Source: Chloroflexi bacterium RBG_13_53_26 (lineage in GTDB: Bacteria > Chloroflexota > Dehalococcoidia > UBA2247 > RBG-13-53-26). Taken from it: a DNA stretch of 15,780 bases. Numbering within the stretch: position 1 is the first letter of the stretch; every line of letters begins with the position of its first letter. Location: assembly GCA_001795035.1 (NCBI GenBank), contig MGMW01000094.1, positions 1 to 15,780 on the forward strand. Direction: 5' to 3'. The position numbers and the translations under genes were made by a program. Below the pieces are notes generated by a model. The model saw only the letters and a program-made list of their open reading frames with translations, had not been told where the DNA came from and did no database searches. Below are positions 14,855 to 15,780 of the stretch, in pieces.

Positions 14855-15400
14855 GTGACTAAAGATGAAGTGTTCACCCAACTGAGGGAGGCATTCGGGC
14901 TGGACAGTACGCTGAACAGGTTCAAGCCTTTGGAACCGCTGGATGGATTAAGAGAGGCCGTTAAGTCCTGGGAGTGGGCCAAAGAAGTCCAGGACAGGAC
15001 GACCTCAGATTCCGTATGGTGGGAACATGAAAATCACAAGACGCTTGCCTATGTCCTGATGGGGATGTACTGCTGGCAACTCCTTGGTCATAATGATTTC
15101 CCCGGCCTTCCTGACGCCAGCCCGGAGGTTCTCAGGGATGCGCATGCCCTTCTCTGCCTCTGGTCAAGGTCGCTCATTCTGGGCCATGTGCACCGATGGG
15201 AAAACTGCCGTCACGATAGAACAAAGAACAACCGTGCGTCTCATCCAAAATGCCAGATAACAGGGCTGTCGAAATTCGGTGGGCTTCACCATGTAATATG
15301 CGGTATCTGCGGTGAAGAGCGGTACGACCCGCAACCGCTGGTGGACAGGGCACACAAGATGCTGGCTGTGGGCTATACGAAAGACAGGAACAGCCAGTAG
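14855..15400 (+). CDS. Hypothetical Cys/His-rich protein, possible zinc ribbon
   Basis: I do not recognise this 181-residue protein. The N-terminal half is helical-looking, acidic and tryptophan-rich (KSWEWAKEV, SVWWEHENHKT), followed by MGMYCWQLLGHNDF. The C-terminal part has a cluster of possible metal ligands: HVHRWENCRHDR, then HPKC, LHH and CGICGEERYD. Together these look like a zinc-binding fold ending in a CxxC knuckle. GTG 14855 is preferred over GTG 14840 because AAGGAG (14844-14849) is correctly spaced five bases before it. It lies 56 bases after the synthetase-like gene on the same strand, so it may be co-transcribed. Its last 28 bases overlap the convergent transporter gene. Confidence 0.72.
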   Translation: MTKDEVFTQLREAFGLDSTLNRFKPLEPLDGLREAVKSWEWAKEVQDRTTSDSVWWEHENHKTLAYVLMGMYCWQLLGHNDFPGLPDASPEVLRDAHALLCLWSRSLILGHVHRWENCRHDRTKNNRASHPKCQITGLSKFGGLHHVICGICGEERYDPQPLVDRAHKMLAVGYTKDRNSQ

Positions 15401-15780
15401 ACAAATGCACAAAGGATAGTCAGCGGCAAACCTATCTTCACGAACTCCCAGAACGTCAGGGTCTGCCCTGATTTCGTTTCTGCATTCTGGATTATTATCA
15501 CATTGCTGGCTGCCCCGAGAATGGAGAGGTTGCCGGCGATGGTGCTTCCGGCAGCCAGTGCCATCAAGCCTCTTGTTGAGACTCCCAGATCGAGCAACAT
15601 CGGCAGGTAGAGTGCCACCAACGGCACGTTCGAAATGAACTGACTCAACAGAACACTCACAATCAGGATCATGCCCAGCGACGTCACGTTCGGGAGTACC
15701 GAATCCATGGCGCGTTGCAGGAGACCGGAGTCCCAGACGCTCTCCATGAGGACAAACATGGCAGCAAAGAAGATAAGCGT
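15373..15780 (-). CDS. ArsB/NhaD-type ion transporter, C-terminal part (cut by window edge)
   Basis: Only the last 135 residues or so are in the window; the frame stays open to the edge, with TLIFFAAMFVLMES continuing a membrane helix, so the Met at 15759 is internal. Further hydrophobic segments are LGMILIVSVLLSQFISNV, PLVALYLPMLL, GLMALAAGSTIAGNLSIL and FVKIGLPLTILCAFVYWLFL. SNVP and the GSTIAGNLSILGAASNVI stretch match the paired re-entrant segments of the ion transporter superfamily (ArsB, NhaD, SLC13/DASS-like). The substrate could be an anion such as arsenite or a dicarboxylate, or Na+/H+; the fragment does not decide. It converges on and overlaps the 14855-15400 gene by 28 bases. Confidence 0.85.
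   Translation of the reverse strand, partial: TLIFFAAMFVLMESVWDSGLLQRAMDSVLPNVTSLGMILIVSVLLSQFISNVPLVALYLPMLLDLGVSTRGLMALAAGSTIAGNLSILGAASNVIIIQNAETKSGQTLTFWEFVKIGLPLTILCAFVYWLFLSFV

Noticed and set aside
1..15780. CRISPR arrays, insertion sequences, tRNA or rRNA genes.
   Set aside because: No regularly spaced repeats, transposase motifs, terminal inverted repeats or tRNA-like cloverleaf sequences were seen.

Overview
The window comes from a bacterium of moderately high GC with frequent GTG starts and purine-rich ribosome binding sites. It looks anaerobic: there is a tungsten/molybdenum aldehyde:ferredoxin oxidoreductase translationally coupled to a four-cluster ferredoxin, a split B12-dependent acyl-CoA mutase, and two proteins related to ADP-forming acyl-CoA synthetases. 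This set suggests an uncultured anaerobe such as a Dehalococcoidia-type Chloroflexota or a Deltaproteobacterium-like lineage. That assignment is inference; no rRNA or tRNA is visible.

Layout, left to right. (1) 171-5210, plus strand: a likely operon with the large and small subunits of a B12 acyl-CoA mutase, an acyl-CoA synthetase alpha-like protein, and an alpha/beta-hydrolase fused to a GNAT acetyltransferase. (2) 5406-7259, plus: the housekeeping ribosome-associated GTPase TypA/BipA, meeting the next operon tail to tail at a perfect hairpin. (3) 10868-7286, minus: a CaiB/BaiF CoA-transferase or alpha-methylacyl-CoA racemase, a ferredoxin and an aldehyde oxidoreductase. (4) 10869-11394: a divergent intergenic region of about 525 bp with candidate promoters on both sides and a possible 55-residue ORF. 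(5) 11395-15400, plus: an asparagine-synthetase-like protein, a second acyl-CoA synthetase alpha-like protein and a small Cys/His-rich protein. (6) 15780-15373, minus: the C-terminus of an ArsB/NhaD-type transporter, overlapping the preceding gene tail to tail.

The most notable feature is that several proteins keep their family fold but have lost hallmark active-site residues. The mutase lacks the Tyr, Arg and His that define methylmalonyl-CoA mutase, and its B12 subunit has ExHxxG instead of DxHxxG. The neighbouring synthetase-like protein lacks the phosphorylated His that its paralogue 10 kb away retains. The asparagine-synthetase-like protein lacks the glutaminase Cys and has an altered synthetase loop. 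In contrast, the CoA-transferase-family protein carries the racemase His/Asp pair as well as the transferase Asp. One reading is an anaerobic route for branched or otherwise unusual acyl-CoAs: CoA activation or epimerisation, B12 carbon-skeleton rearrangement, thioester hydrolysis, and acid/aldehyde redox chemistry. The substrates cannot be read from the sequence.
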